From Bagarius yarrelli (lineage: Eukaryota; Chordata; Actinopteri; Siluriformes; Sisoridae), in assembly GCA_005784505.1 (NCBI GenBank), contig VCAZ01000015.1, positions 186,001 through 250,000 of the forward strand: a stretch of DNA of 64,000 bases. The letters run 5' to 3'. Below are positions 1 to 13,500 of this stretch, in pieces. Each line of letters starts with the position of its first letter. Position 1 is the first letter of the stretch. A model generated the notes under the pieces. The model made no database searches, was not told the origin of the DNA, and was given only the letters and a program-made list of their open reading frames with translations. A program made the translations under genes and the position numbers.

Positions 1-522
1 AGTTCTACGGTATCAGGTGTACTTACGATTAGAGCGTAAAATGGCTGTGATACAGTTTCTTTTATCACTTATATCAGAACATAGTAGTCATTTCTTCCCT
101 CAGTAAGTTTCTATAGGAAAGTTTGTCAGGTTTCCCCAAGGCAGTAGTAGCACAGTACGGATTATCTTTGGTATGACTTTATTAGCCCCTACATCTATAA
201 AATAGCAGAAAATCAACAGGCACAGGACTCTCACTAAATTTGCTTGCTAACTAAAGATTAGTGTGATATTTGTTTGATAGTGTAGGCTAATCTGTGGCCA
301 AGTTTGTTAATTTCTTCTTCCTTATTTTACTTTTAATTATGTGATAAACATCACTCATAAAGAATATGGGTCTGATTGATGGTCTTTAAGATAGATAGTA
401 TTTAAGATAGATATGTGGGCTGGCATGAGGGGCAAGATGGGGTGTTAATTAGATTTAGAGAGAGTTTGAGTAAAATATGTTAAAAAACAATGATTTAAAC
501 AAAGGCAAGCCCATGACCATAC
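1..522. other. mcf2l2 intron, nothing recognised
   Basis: AT-rich sequence after the last visible exon. No further PH-domain exon was found on the minus strand. Confidence 0.7.
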
Positions 523-1566
523 CTTGAGAGAGTGTTTGAAACTGTAGGACGGTGATTTTTCATGGCCATCTAGGTTCTCCTCACGCTTCTTGCAGAACAA
601 AATCATCTTATTGTACAAGAAGAGGTGCCTCTGCATGGGCTTAAAGCGGGCCAAGTCCTTTACTTTATTGTGACCTTTTTTATGGTCTGTCCACACGTTG
701 AAAGAGCCTTGCATGAGCAGCTTACCCAGATCATCTAAATTACCCTAGATAGGAAAGATACAACTATTATTATGTCCTGGTTTCTCCAAAAAGTGGTACC
801 CTAATGCCATGGTGCAGAAGTAGTGACTTCCACAAAAGGGACCCTTTGTGCGCACACTGACCAAAGAAGCATGCTTTCTGCGAATTCTGCTAATCGTTTT
901 AAATGTTACATGCAAATACCTCAAAGCCAGTGATGGCAATCTGATGCATTGAATCGTTGACAGATTTTATGATGTCCAACATGGTTGCCAGAGCTTCCTC
1001 GAGTTCTGCTGTGCCCTCTGAGTTCTTGCTGCATTTCAGCATCTCCTATAAAACACGTACAAATCAATATGAGTGATCCAAAGTGCAATTACTAAAAGCT
1101 CAATTAAAACACACTGCCTTACTTTCAGTATTAACTGGTACTTAGTGATTCTCTGAACAGGTTTTAGCAGGTATGCATCTAAAGAGAGCTTGTGGTCCAA
1201 CCGTTTTTGACATTCCTGTATCAAAAAGACATTTTTATAGTCATCTGTGATATAAGAAAGCAATGGGAAGAGAATTATAAGGAAAGGTAGAAGAATGACC
1301 TGAAAGAACAGGCTGTCTCCACACTGCCTCCAGAGAGCCTCAGACCGTGGTTTATTTTGACAGTATTTCTCATAGATTTGTAGCTCTTCTTTCTGCAGGA
1401 CAGCAAAGCCAAACTTTCATTTTCAATCTTAAGCCTAGAGTCAACGCACAGCCTGCAGCATGGCTGCTTTTATCAGAACCTTATGAAATTACTCACCCTT
1501 TTAAAGAAGCATGTTCCAACTAACTCTGGCAGCTCCGCGCAATTTTCCAGCTCTTTGAGAAATGTC
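523..1566 (-). CDS. mcf2l2: mcf2l2 exons 18-22 (DH C-terminal half and start of PH domain)
   Basis: Exons: 1497-1566, 1300-1392, 1123-1215, 920-1045, 523-744. They carry [37 protein letters not shown] conserved region 3 ([20 protein letters not shown], where the helix forms most of the GTPase interface), then [11 protein letters not shown] and [14 protein letters not shown]. The PH domain opens with [18 protein letters not shown] and [19 protein letters not shown]. The last visible exon ends at a gtatgg donor. The next PH exon lies beyond position 1. Confidence 0.94.
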
Positions 1567-4500
1567 CTGTGCAAAAAAAAAAAAAGAGAATTAAAATAAG
1601 TACAGGAAAAAAACAGAGCAATTTAACTAAAATTTTATTACATTTTGTAAAGAATAAAAAATGACAGGGAGCAAAGTTAGAAAAAATAATTAAGGATATA
1701 TGACGTTTTTTAATAACCAGCATTTCCTGAAATGTTTTACTTCCTACATTATGTAAAACAGCAGTTTGAAAAGAAATAGGATGTAACATTAAATAATAAC
1801 ATTAAAGAAGTATAGCTACAAGCAGCAATGACTCGGGTTCAAGCAAAAAAAAATCCAAATATTTTTAAAACAGGAATGAAAGTTTTATGATATGGTGCAC
1901 TCACATTTTAGTGATTGTATTTGTACTTGTATAGTGTTTTTTAACCCTTATATTTACTCCTGCGCCAGTTACTGTCTAATATTTATAATTTTGCTTGCTT
2001 CTCTAGAATTGCAAAATGCATGCTAAATATAACTAGACATGTATGGGGAAGCGGGGATACAGGTTACAGCAATGTGGGTAGGAATCTGACAGCTGGGAGT
2101 TTAACGTATTATAACTTTGGCTTACCAGTAAAAACTTTCTCTGAGACTCTGAGAAACTAAAGGAAACTAAAAAGTCTCCACACTCCCCAAATCCTACACA
2201 AATCTGGTGAGGATTTATAGCCTTTTGAGTAAAATTGGCTTTATTTATTAAATGTTTTTCTAAGCAACAGAGAGTTAAAATATTTACTTTTTAAATAATT
2301 ATTGTTATATTCAATGTTTAGAGGATATTCTTGCAGTGGTTTGGTTCTGATCGGGTGAAAAACCTAGGACTAGTTTGCAAAAGTATATTTTGGACAAAAC
2401 TCTCCAATTTTGCAGAAAAAATGGAGCCAAGGATTCCAAACTAGTAATGTTTTTGAGTCTACCACAAATGGTGTACGACCCAGGGCCAAAAATGTCTGAA
2501 ATTTGTTTTTGGCGCTGTAGCGCCCCTCTTTGGCTGATTGGGGTGGCTCTGTGTATCTGAAAAGCTGTCAAGCTTACTACGATCTGACCAAGGCCCTACA
2601 GTTCGGCCTACACAATTAGTTTAAGGGAAGAAATATAAATAAATAAATAATAATGATTAAAAAATCATACAATTAAACACTACGTGCTTGTACCCCAAAT
2701 AACATCTGTTTACAGTTATGTTTCATGTCGGGGGGCATCTGTCAAACAACGCTGTTATCAAATGTAATAAATTAATATGAACTTAGCTTTAAAATAATTC
2801 TGTTGTATTATTAGCGTTAAATATATTGTTTAACTAACAGTGTTGTATTAATTGTGGCACTGCAAAGACTAACAAAAGCTGCCAAACAAAAGTTAGAGGA
2901 TCATATGACAACCTACAATGATAGCTTGGTAACTGGCTGATATTTGGGTAGTGTTAGAAACGTGTTGTACAGGTTATGTCAGTAATAAGATCCGGTTAGA
3001 TTAATGATAAGATCTAGAAGTATTAAAATGTCCTAGAGGGCGTATTATTCTTTAAATATGTGCATATTCTTCTTTGGCTCTCGTGCTGAACAGGCTCCCA
3101 TCCTGATTAATCTTATCTTAAGTTACATACACTATGAAGACTAAACAGAAACCCACTATACAGGCGACAACATTTGCTGTAGTGCCATTCTAGCACATGA
3201 AAAACATGAGCTAATAACCAAGATCAGATTTTATCCATTAACTTTACTCCATGTCGAATGGTACAGGTCAAAAGCTGAACAATCATTGTTCGTAGTGTAC
3301 AATGTGAAAAATGTAGACATATAAATTAAAGATAATGACTGCAAAGTACTGATAAACAAAAGCACCCAGAACTGGGAAACTACAAAATGATCTGGGCTTT
3401 AACAACTGCTAATAACTACAAAATATTACAAAAACAATATGTCCGCATACACATGCTTAACCTAATATTGGCTTTTATTTCCGAGTTTAGCTGACACGTT
3501 GTTTTGTTTTTACTGTATTTGTCTTGTTTGGATGTTATTTTTTTTTTGTTAGCACTTTTGGTTTTTTAATGTGCTCTGAAATGAATTGAACTAATTTGTA
3601 GGATCTAGTAACTTATAAAAAATTTTAACTGGTGTTACTGTGATCTACTGATAAATTAGAAAAAAAAATCTATTTTGTTAAGGATTTGGATCAATGAGGG
3701 AAAAAAACCCCAGGTACATTCCAGCATGAAAACCACACCCCAACTGGGCAGCACACAGGGCAGAGTATAATGGTGTGTTTGCATTGGCATGGCCTGCAAT
3801 TACTGCAGGCTCAACAAATTCCAGCGTGTGTCAGGAGAAGAATGTACAGCAAAATGTTACAGCAATTTAGACAGGACACATTCGAGTCCTGGCCTCAGTT
3901 CCACTGCAAAGCTGTGATATCATTAGAAACAATCTATACAAACAAAACGTATAACACACCATGGACGGACATTAACACTTTTGCGATTATAAAAGTGATT
4001 CGGTAAATACTGTTAGAGGCAATAGGTGTGTTTTTTTTATGACTTCACTTATCGTATGTCCTTTTTGTGCATTTTATGTTCATGTCACACTTCGATGCAC
4101 TTATATATAGATATGTGGATTAAAAATGATCGGTTATTCGTTTACATTGTTAATCAACGTTGGCTTACAGCTACAAGACTGAAACTATTCCAACTATTTT
4201 CCTGTTTTGCCTAAAGTTACTTTAAGCATTATATTGTCTAGTCCTTAGCGCCGCGTTGTTCCCTGTTTCATGTACGAAATCCCACAAAAGTGAGTACACC
4301 CCTCTAATTTCAGCAAACATTTTAGTATGTCTTCTCAAAAGACAATACTGTAGAAATGAAACTTTGATATATTTTTGAGTAAACAATGTGCAGCTTGTAT
4401 AACAGTATACATTTACTGTCCTCTGAAAATAACTAAACATACAGCCATTATTGTCAAAAAAGCACTGCCCGTAATCCTCCTGGGTATGAAATCCATCAGA

Positions 4501-7500
4501 ACAACTGCACATATAGTTGCTGGGATTATCTTCCACTCCTCCATAATGACATCACAGAACTGCTGGATGTTAGACACATAGCGCTTCGCCAACTTCTGCT
4601 TGAGGATGCCCCACCAGTGCTCAATATTGTTCATGTCTGAAGCTTCCTCAGCAAGGCAGTTGTCATCTTGAAGGTGTGTTTGGGGGTCCTGATTGTTATG
4701 CTTCAGAATGTCACAGTACACGCTGCAATCTATGTTTCCCTCAATAAACCGCAGCCCCCAGTGGTAGCAACAATTGTACAACCCCAGACCATAATGCTAC
4801 CATGACCATGCTTAACTGTAGACAAGAGACAATTTTCTTGGTACTCCTTACAAGGGCGTCTTCACACATGCTGGACATCTGACCCAAACAAGTTTATCTT
4901 AGTCTCATCAGACCACAGTTCTAATAATTCATGCTCTTGGACAAGTTGTCTTCAGCAAACTGTTTGCAGGCTTTGCTTGTGAGTAAGCTTCAGAAGAGGC
5001 AGGCTTCCATCTGGGATAAAGGCCATGCAAAGTAACTTGTTTCAAAACAAAATGTTGCCAACCTGATGCATGAGGACTTCAGTCTGTTGATCAACCTTTG
5101 CTGGTCCTGTTATAAGTAATAACTGTCCTAGAAAACCTTTGTTTGACCCTGGCCACTGTACTGTAACTTAGTTTCAGGGTGTTACTTTTCCTGTAGCCTA
5201 ACCCATGCAGCTGACCAACACATGATGATGATGAATAAGACATGTGACTTTGCTGTAATCACTTAGATGTAGTCACTTATAAGGACAGTAAAAACTATAC
5301 TGTTATACAAGCTGCACATTGACTACTCTAAACATTTCTATAGTATTGTCCAAATACTAAAATGTTTGCTGCAATTAGAGGGGTGTACTCCCTTTTGTGA
5401 GATACTGTATCTCTTTGTTGTTTCTGTGTAGTTCTGTGTTGTTTTATGTAGCACCATGGTCTTGGAGAAACGATGTTTCATTTCACTGTGTACTGTGTCT
5501 ACATATATAGTCGATATATATAATATACTATATATATAGTCAAATGACGATAAAAGCTTTTTGACTTGACTTTAAGTGCACTACTAGAAGTTAAGTACTT
5601 TCATTTAGTAGAATATAAAGAATTACTTCCTTTCTGAATTGTGTATGTAACGTATCCGAGTTATGATCGAAATAAATTAATAATTTAAGGCGGCACTTTA
5701 CAAAACGAACGCCATGCTGGTGGTGTGGAGCATTATTTTTCCCTCATTGGTATGGATTTCTTGTTCAAATATTTTTAGATATTACCTCACATAGAGCCCC
5801 AGCAGCACTTTCACAGCTGATGAATGATGTCTTGTTTCTTTTGTATATTAAATATACCCCACCCGCCCCCTCTTTTCCTCCTCAGCTGCTAATTTTCACC
5901 CACAAGGGATAAAGGGCATGTGCAATTTTGCTGTAGATTTGCGTACTATGCCAAATTGAAACATTATGCAACTGTGTGTAGGTTATATAGTTACTTCCTT
6001 CTCTGTTTTCTGTAATGATGAAATGTATCAGGGATGTAAAGCCATTTCCTCATTAAGCCCTTAAGATAAGAGCAATCAAGACCTTAAATCAAGACACTTA
6101 AGCAGAGCTTAAAATGAATAACTACAGTATTACTAACAAATGTTTTTTTGTATTACAAAAAGATGCTAATCTTCCAAAACCATGATTTATCTAAACTCAT
6201 TTCTTTTGTTTAACTTTAATTGTTATAAAGTTTTGGACTCAAGTCAATATATTTTTACAAATAGATTTTTAAGTAATCATTAGCCTTCTTGTAAGTAGGC
6301 AAACGTTCTCCTTTTTGAAATATATTTTAGTGTGTGCTTTCATTTTTACTTCCTGGATAACTGGTGAATTTTACTTCTATTTCATTTTTGTGGAAGCAGA
6401 TACAAACGGTATGCAAATGTTGGTCATGGTGGAATTGAAGTGTGTTTATCAAAAGACCTTTATGTGGGGGAAAACAGTCCCAACCTGTTCGCTCTGCATA
6501 TTTACAATGTAATAAAATCATTACAAAAACGCTTGAGTGTCTAGAATATGTTATTAGATAAGCCTACAGCAGAAACATATTCTCAAAGCTAAAGAATAAA
6601 GAAAGGCTAACAAGAAATACGTAATGCTACCTTCTGTCTGTCAAATTTTTTTAAAAATTATTTATTATAAGTTTTCTTATCCTGTTGGATAGGAATGTCT
6701 ACGCAATAAGTGGACAAATAAACAGCAGCTGGTCTATCTTAAATCCTGCTGTCATATAAGGTATGACAGGAATGTAGTAAGCATAAGCGTGAAACAGTTG
6801 CCACTGATGGCAGCTAGAGTTAAGCTTGTTGGTAATGCCAAGTTGACATCATGTGAACGTGCTGGATAGTGTAACTTTTGGTGTGCCTTGATTTATGAAA
6901 CGGTTCTTGCCTATTATGAAAGTCGTAGATGTCAGGAAGATTTCCAAAGAGAACATCCTTCTTGTTTTCCAACACAGGTGGTATTAGATGGGTCATTTCT
7001 GAATTATCCAGTGCTGCAGCATAGCCCTAAGAGGAAAAAAACCCACAGTGAAGCAACAACTGGCAATATTAAACTGAAAGAGTGTACGTTATCACGTAAC
7101 AGGACATTCTCTCTGTCTCAAAGAAATTATATTTGGCTCCTATGAAGGCGTTGGTATAAGAAACAAGAACCTTCTGTATGAAATATTAAGAGATTAGTGA
7201 AAATTCTCATATAAAAGAGGGGTTAATGGAATTATTTGTTAAAAATATTAAAATGATTTGCATTTTGCCGGTCTCATACCCCTTCCCGAAGGACAAAATA
7301 GAGCACAAGGTCCGATTCTGTTTAGTTTTTATTGGACCAACATACCTCAATTATACTTTGCAGCTCCTCCACATAAAGTCTCTCCGTCTCAATCAGCTCA
7401 TTCATAATGTGTCTACGGGGAGAAACAGAAAAGACACGTGTGTTGGAAAATAGAAAAATATGCATGACATTTAGAACTGTAATTGCTGATGTTGGCCATG

Positions 7501-10500
7501 TCTCGGATCAGAATGACTTTATGTTTAACATATTAAAGGTCACACTGTGATGAGCGAGAGAAAAACGTTTTTCGTTACACAAATTTAAAAAAAAAATAGG
7601 TTTCTTTTTATACCCCCAGGCTTTGGGAAGATCATGTGCTGTGCTTTTACCAAGAGAACTTGTTCGACAGAAACCAAAAAAACCTGCTCAAACCTGGTTT
7701 TCTGTTTGGAAATGTGGAGCTCTGTTTCCATTAAACAAACATAAACATCAAAGCTTTAAAGCCAACACCGATTGTCTGCTCTCCTACCTGAACCTGTACA
7801 AGTACCTAAGTTTTACAGGTTTAAAAAGAATCTGCAATATATCTCAGATATAAATGTTGACAGTAAATACAACTGCTGTTAAAATAAGGATAATTAGTTG
7901 TGCGTCTGTGCTGTTTTTAACTGCCCATCCTAAAACTGTCCAACTTTTGTTTTGGACAAGTTTACAAAGTCAGCCTCAAAACTTAAATATACATGAAATA
8001 TGTTTTGTATTCCAGTGTTTTGTGCCCTTAATAAAAATTAAATTCAATAAAATTAGATTACTATAAACTGACAAGTAAAAACTGGGCAATAAGCCAACCT
8101 TACCACTCATTAAATTACTACGGCTATTTCCATGTAAGTATAAGTATATGGACATGTATTCCCATATGGGAAGAGTGTGTGTCTGCTGTGCTTTTATCAA
8201 GAGAACTCGTCTGACAGAAATCCGAAAAACCTGCTTAAATCATCATCTTTCGTGTTTGGAAATGTGAGGCTTTGTTTCCATTTAACAAACATAAAAACAT
8301 CACAGCTTTAAAGCCAACAGCGACTGTCTGCTCTCCTACCTGAGAGAAGGTGTACAAGTACCTAAATTTAACAGCTTCAAATAGAGTCTGTTTTTTAAAG
8401 AGATTAGAAATCTAATCCAAAATACATTTATATAGCTATATGGACATATATTCCTATGTAAGTATACACAGAAGTATATGGACATATATTCCCATGTGAG
8501 TGTATGTATACGTTCATGGACATATATTTCCATGTGAGTGTATATATATATATAATTATATGGACATATATACCTATGTGAGTATGTATAAGTATATAGG
8601 CATATATTCCCATGTAGGTATCTGTATAAGTACATGGACATATATTCCCATGTGAGTATGTGGATGAGTATACAGACATATATTTCCATGTAAGTATATG
8701 TATGATTATATTGACATAAATTCCCATGTGAGTATACGGACATATATTCTCATGTGAGTATATGTATATATTTCCATGTGAATATAAGTATATGGACATA
8801 TATTCCTTTGTCGGTATAAATATGAGTATGGATTTATATTCCAATGTGAGTAGATGTACATGGAAATATATTTCCAAGTGAGTAAAAGTATATAGACATA
8901 AATTAGCATGTTTTTTTCCCCACACTCCTCACTTTTTGTCAGGGTAATTAAGGTAAGGTTACACCATTTTTGTGACATGAGAAGACTTGGCACAGCCTTT
9001 GTTATAGGCTACCTCTAACTCTCCTCCCTCTGTAGTCCCACCCAGATTGAAAGACTGGTTCTGGTTCATGCCTCAGTCACATGTTAACTCAGACTGAGCA
9101 CACATCTGTGTCAAACCTCTTTCAGGGACAAATTTTCCTACAAATATGGTAAGTAACACTTCTCCAAAAAAAAGGGGGGGGGGATTTTTGTATAGCTTAT
9201 ACAGATGACATTAAAAAAGCTAAATGTTTTACTACTAGGAGCTGGAAACCGTAGTGGCTCTTTATTTGAATAGTTTTCAGATAAGAGTAAAAAATATATA
9301 TATATATTTAAAAAGTAATATATTCTAAATAGTATTTTTGTTATCAAATATATTTTGTTATTCATAACCTGTCATAACCAAGACTGTGTTTTGAACACTT
9401 TATCTTGCAGTTACATTTTAATGTTTAAAGATTAAATCAAACAGAGTCAAGCATTTATGTGGCTGTACAACCTATAAAGATTTAATATCAACCAGCTATA
9501 ATTAAATAAGCGCTAACAGTTTCCTTGAGTTGCTCACAGTTTCCACTCAGATTTTAGCGAATGTAATTTAAGGTGGACTAGGGCAGTGCCATCTGTGTGC
9601 TGTGTGTGTGTGTGTCAAACGTGATAGTATAGGCCATGATAGCTTACATGCTTTAGGTATACCTGTACATAATTAAGCTATAAAACACTTATCAGAGCAG
9701 CATTACTGGTGTGTGAAATACAGTTCTTGTTTAAATGTTTAGCGAAGGTGTTTTTGTATTAAGTCTTGGTGTATTCAAAAAAAAAGAGGGTTTTGGGTAT
9801 AGGTTTTTCAACGTCCAGGACAAATGACAACCTTTCGTCATAATTTATTATGTAAAAAGTTGTCCGAATTATGTGTATTGTTATATTGGTAAGCTGACAA
9901 AAAAAACTGTAACCACATCTTCTATTTTTTTTACTATTTAAACTATGTTAATCTTTAAACCTTTTTTATTACTCAGGGGGTTTAATTTAGGATTATGATG
10001 TAACCTGCGAAATAGATCGACGATATCACTTCATATTTTGATACAGTAATTTTTTATCTTTTGAATCGGTATAGTCACGTGTGTGCTGTAAAGCGCTTAC
10101 AAAGTGCTAATATAACATGTTTAGCAGAGCTGTACTTTGTCCTCTTTTTACTACTCTTTAAAGTTTGTTGCTTACAACCAGACAAATATTTTTTTTATAT
10201 TACAAGCATAATGCTTAACAACACAACTTTATTTATACAATTAAAAAATAGAAATCATTTTTTGTTTCCTAGCCAGAAGGTAGTAGGTTAAAACCAGTGC
10301 CGTTTTACTGTATAATTTAACTAGAAAAACCTGGTGCTGAAAGAGAACAGGTGCTTGCAACGGTGCAAAAAAGGTGAGCTAAAAAGCATTCAAACCCTTT
10401 AAACAAATAAACTGGGTCCTATTGAAAGAGGATTCCCGCCTCTATTATTACACGGCAGGCTTTTTGAGCCTATTGTTGCACACTCTAAACATTTTACACT

Positions 10501-13500
10501 AAATGAAATTGATGAAATTATTTTTTTTTGTCTTTAAAATGCTTACACAGCTCTTAACACGTTCATGCACGCTGATCACTAAATCCCTCTATTGTTTAAT
10601 CTGGCGCTAGGTTGCAGTTTTAAAACGTTGATGAGGAACCTCGTACAAAGTTCCGTTACTAGATTTCAAATGGTGTTTAAAAAGGAACTAAGCCAAGAGG
10701 TGTTTTTTTTTTTTTTAACAAATTTTTCTGCCTCATTGAACAGATAATATTCACATTTAAAACAACAAGACCACATACTCATTCTACACTTTCCGGGTCT
10801 AAAATATACTTATAATCACTTTGACGGCATGCTATCAGTCATCATTAAAAAAAAAAAAAAGATATACAGATCTAGATTCAAACTAGATTCATATCAAATC
10901 TCAATTCTCCCTTCTGAATATTCCTCCTCGGTAACCATAACTTCATCCTATATTGCGAAATTACCTTTTTTTTTTCCAGTCTTTTTTTCAGTCTGAATGG
11001 TTTATATAAATTTTTTTTACTTCATATTTGATGCATTGGTACTTTTATTTTAAAACTAAGTCTGGACACAGACTGGTCTAAAAATAATTGTGACACACAC
11101 GGTGTCAAATAATTGTGATCCAAGTCAGTTCGCACAAGCTCACAAAGGAGTAAGCTTATAAGTGTGATTAGGTTGTTTAAGGCCATGTAAAAGTCATAAA
11201 GACAACCTGCAGCATGCACTCGACAAGGTACTTGGTTTATTATATCTGTAGAATGTTGATTTTCTGCTTTGCTGTATATGCTTTTTATGTATATACTACA
11301 TTTACATTTAAATTACGGCATTTAGCATAAATTCATGACTTTAATTCATTTATGTTGATGTATTCGCTAAGCTAAAATGCTGTTGTTAAACATGGTCAGG
11401 TTTTTTGGTTAAAATTGAAGAAAGTATTTAAATAAACCAGTATCAAAAACAGTGTTTGCCTGTGCTTGAAGTTTGGAATTTTAGTAACTGGTTAATTATG
11501 GTTAAATGCTAAACTAAACTGTTTCTGTTTCCTTTTCAGACTGCCGGCTGTAGGTTTCAGACTTATGCTAACAAACTCGATGTGACGGATGTGAAGGCAT
11601 GCTCGTTTTTTCCGGCATGTCTGCACTGGATGTGTGACTTGTGATGGAACTCGGACAGGTTCGATTTGAAAGCAGGAATTCAAGATTGCCTTACCGGACT
11701 TTAGGATATCAGAATGTTTATGAATCTTAGACGAGTCCGAAAATGTCAGTTCCTACAGCTAATTTCCATGTGCTGTTTCCTCTCAACTCTCCTTCTGTGC
11801 TGGGAACAGGTAGATCATCATGTTCTTAGCCATGTAAGGTCCTACTCCTACCGCTACTTGATAAACAGATATGACTTTATTAACAAGTCCTTTCGCATAA
11901 GCCGTGAAGAGGCTACAAGCTTTGGGAAATTTCCCTATCTTTTAGACCACGAGGACATATGCAAAGAGAAAGATGTGCTGCTTCTTCTCTTAGTTAAAAC
12001 TTCTCCAGAGAACTTTCTTCGAAGATGGGCAATTCGCTCCACATGGGGTAACCAAACTTATATGAAAAAGGAGCTGGATGCAAATGTGAAAGTGGTGTTT
12101 GTTATGGGTGCCCACCCAGATGAACACAAACGAGGTGCCATCCAGAAACAGCTCCAGATTGAAGACCAGACCCATAAAGACTTGGTCCAGCAGGATTTTC
12201 TGGATACCTTCCACAACCTTACTGTGAAACTCCTACTGCAATTCCGCTGGGCACACACCAACTGTGCCCAAGCTCGCTTTTTAATGTCTGCCGACGATGA
12301 CATCTTCATCCACATGCCCAACCTTATCCGCTCTCTTCACGAGCTTAGCGCTCAGGGTGTTGTGGATTTTTGGGTGGGACACGTTTACCGTGGCTCGCCT
12401 CCTGTTCGACGCAAGAACAGCAAATACTACATGCCTGTCCAGATGTACCAATGGTCCTCCTACCCAGACTACACAGCAGGAGCAGGTTATGTGGTGTCCA
12501 GGGATGTAGCTGCCAAAATTTACCAGGCCACTTTGTCCCTTAACTCCTCTTTCCATATTGATGATGTTTTTATGGGCATATGTGGAATCAGCATTGGGGT
12601 TTCCCCTCAGGAACATGGTTACTTCTCAGGTGAAGGAAAAGCCCCCTACCACCCATGTATTTATGAGAAAATGATTACTTCTCATGGACATGTTGATGAT
12701 GTCGGCTATCTTTGGAAGGTCGCGACTGCCCCAGAGGTAAATGGCATCTCTTCAGGTTTCTTTGGAAAATTATACTGCACTGCTGTGAGAATAAAGCTGC
12801 TTTGTTGGCCTTATTTTACCAAGACCTATTCCTGCAAAGCTGCATTTTTGTGAAGAACTACAAGACCCACTTTATACGTCAGTATTTAAATTGTACATTT
12901 TAATGTTGGGTATTATTCGTGTTCTGATGAAACTACTACACCCATTTAATGCAGCATTTGTTTACCCCTCTTTTTGGAAGTAGGAAATTAAAAATAGGAT
13001 AATTCAAATTCAGTCTTTGGAGTTTCTTGGCAACTTTTAGAAAAAGAGGCTGTTTAACTAACAGTAAAGCTGTGTGCTGTTGAATAGCTTCATGTTTTTT
13101 CAATTAAACAGCTTTTTTTTCCTGTGTTTGAATCAGGCTTGATTGTTAAAATTAAACAAACTAAAATACACACATTATCTTCATTGTCTGACCTTTCTTG
13201 CTTACCCACACATTTCCCACAGCCCCCCCCCTTACATTTTTTTCTTCTTCTAAAATTAGGTGTTTCAAGAATTTGTTAAACAAAGTACATATATGGGCTT
13301 TAAATTACTATTCGTTTCCTACTGCATTGTTCACTACTTGAAAAATACTAAAAATATATCTAATAATATCTTGGGATTTAGCAAAGCACAACCTAGTTAA
13401 TTCTAAAAAACCTTTCAATAATGACCTTACCATATGAGAAAGTAAAGTCAATAGTGACCGTTTAAACAAAAACTAAATATAAATCTTAACTTTCCACCGC

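Noticed and set aside
4413..4781. 122-codon minus-strand frame as a host gene
   Set aside because: It is a decayed Tc1 transposase piece ([18 protein letters not shown]) inside inverted terminal repeats.
8336..8993. Three overlapping minus-strand open frames of 95-165 codons rich in Tyr, His and Ile
   Set aside because: They translate the 38-bp minisatellite in all three frames; the unit simply has no stops on that strand.
11990..12616. Minus-strand frames of 74-111 codons opposite b3gnt5
   Set aside because: Shadows of the b3gnt5 coding sequence.
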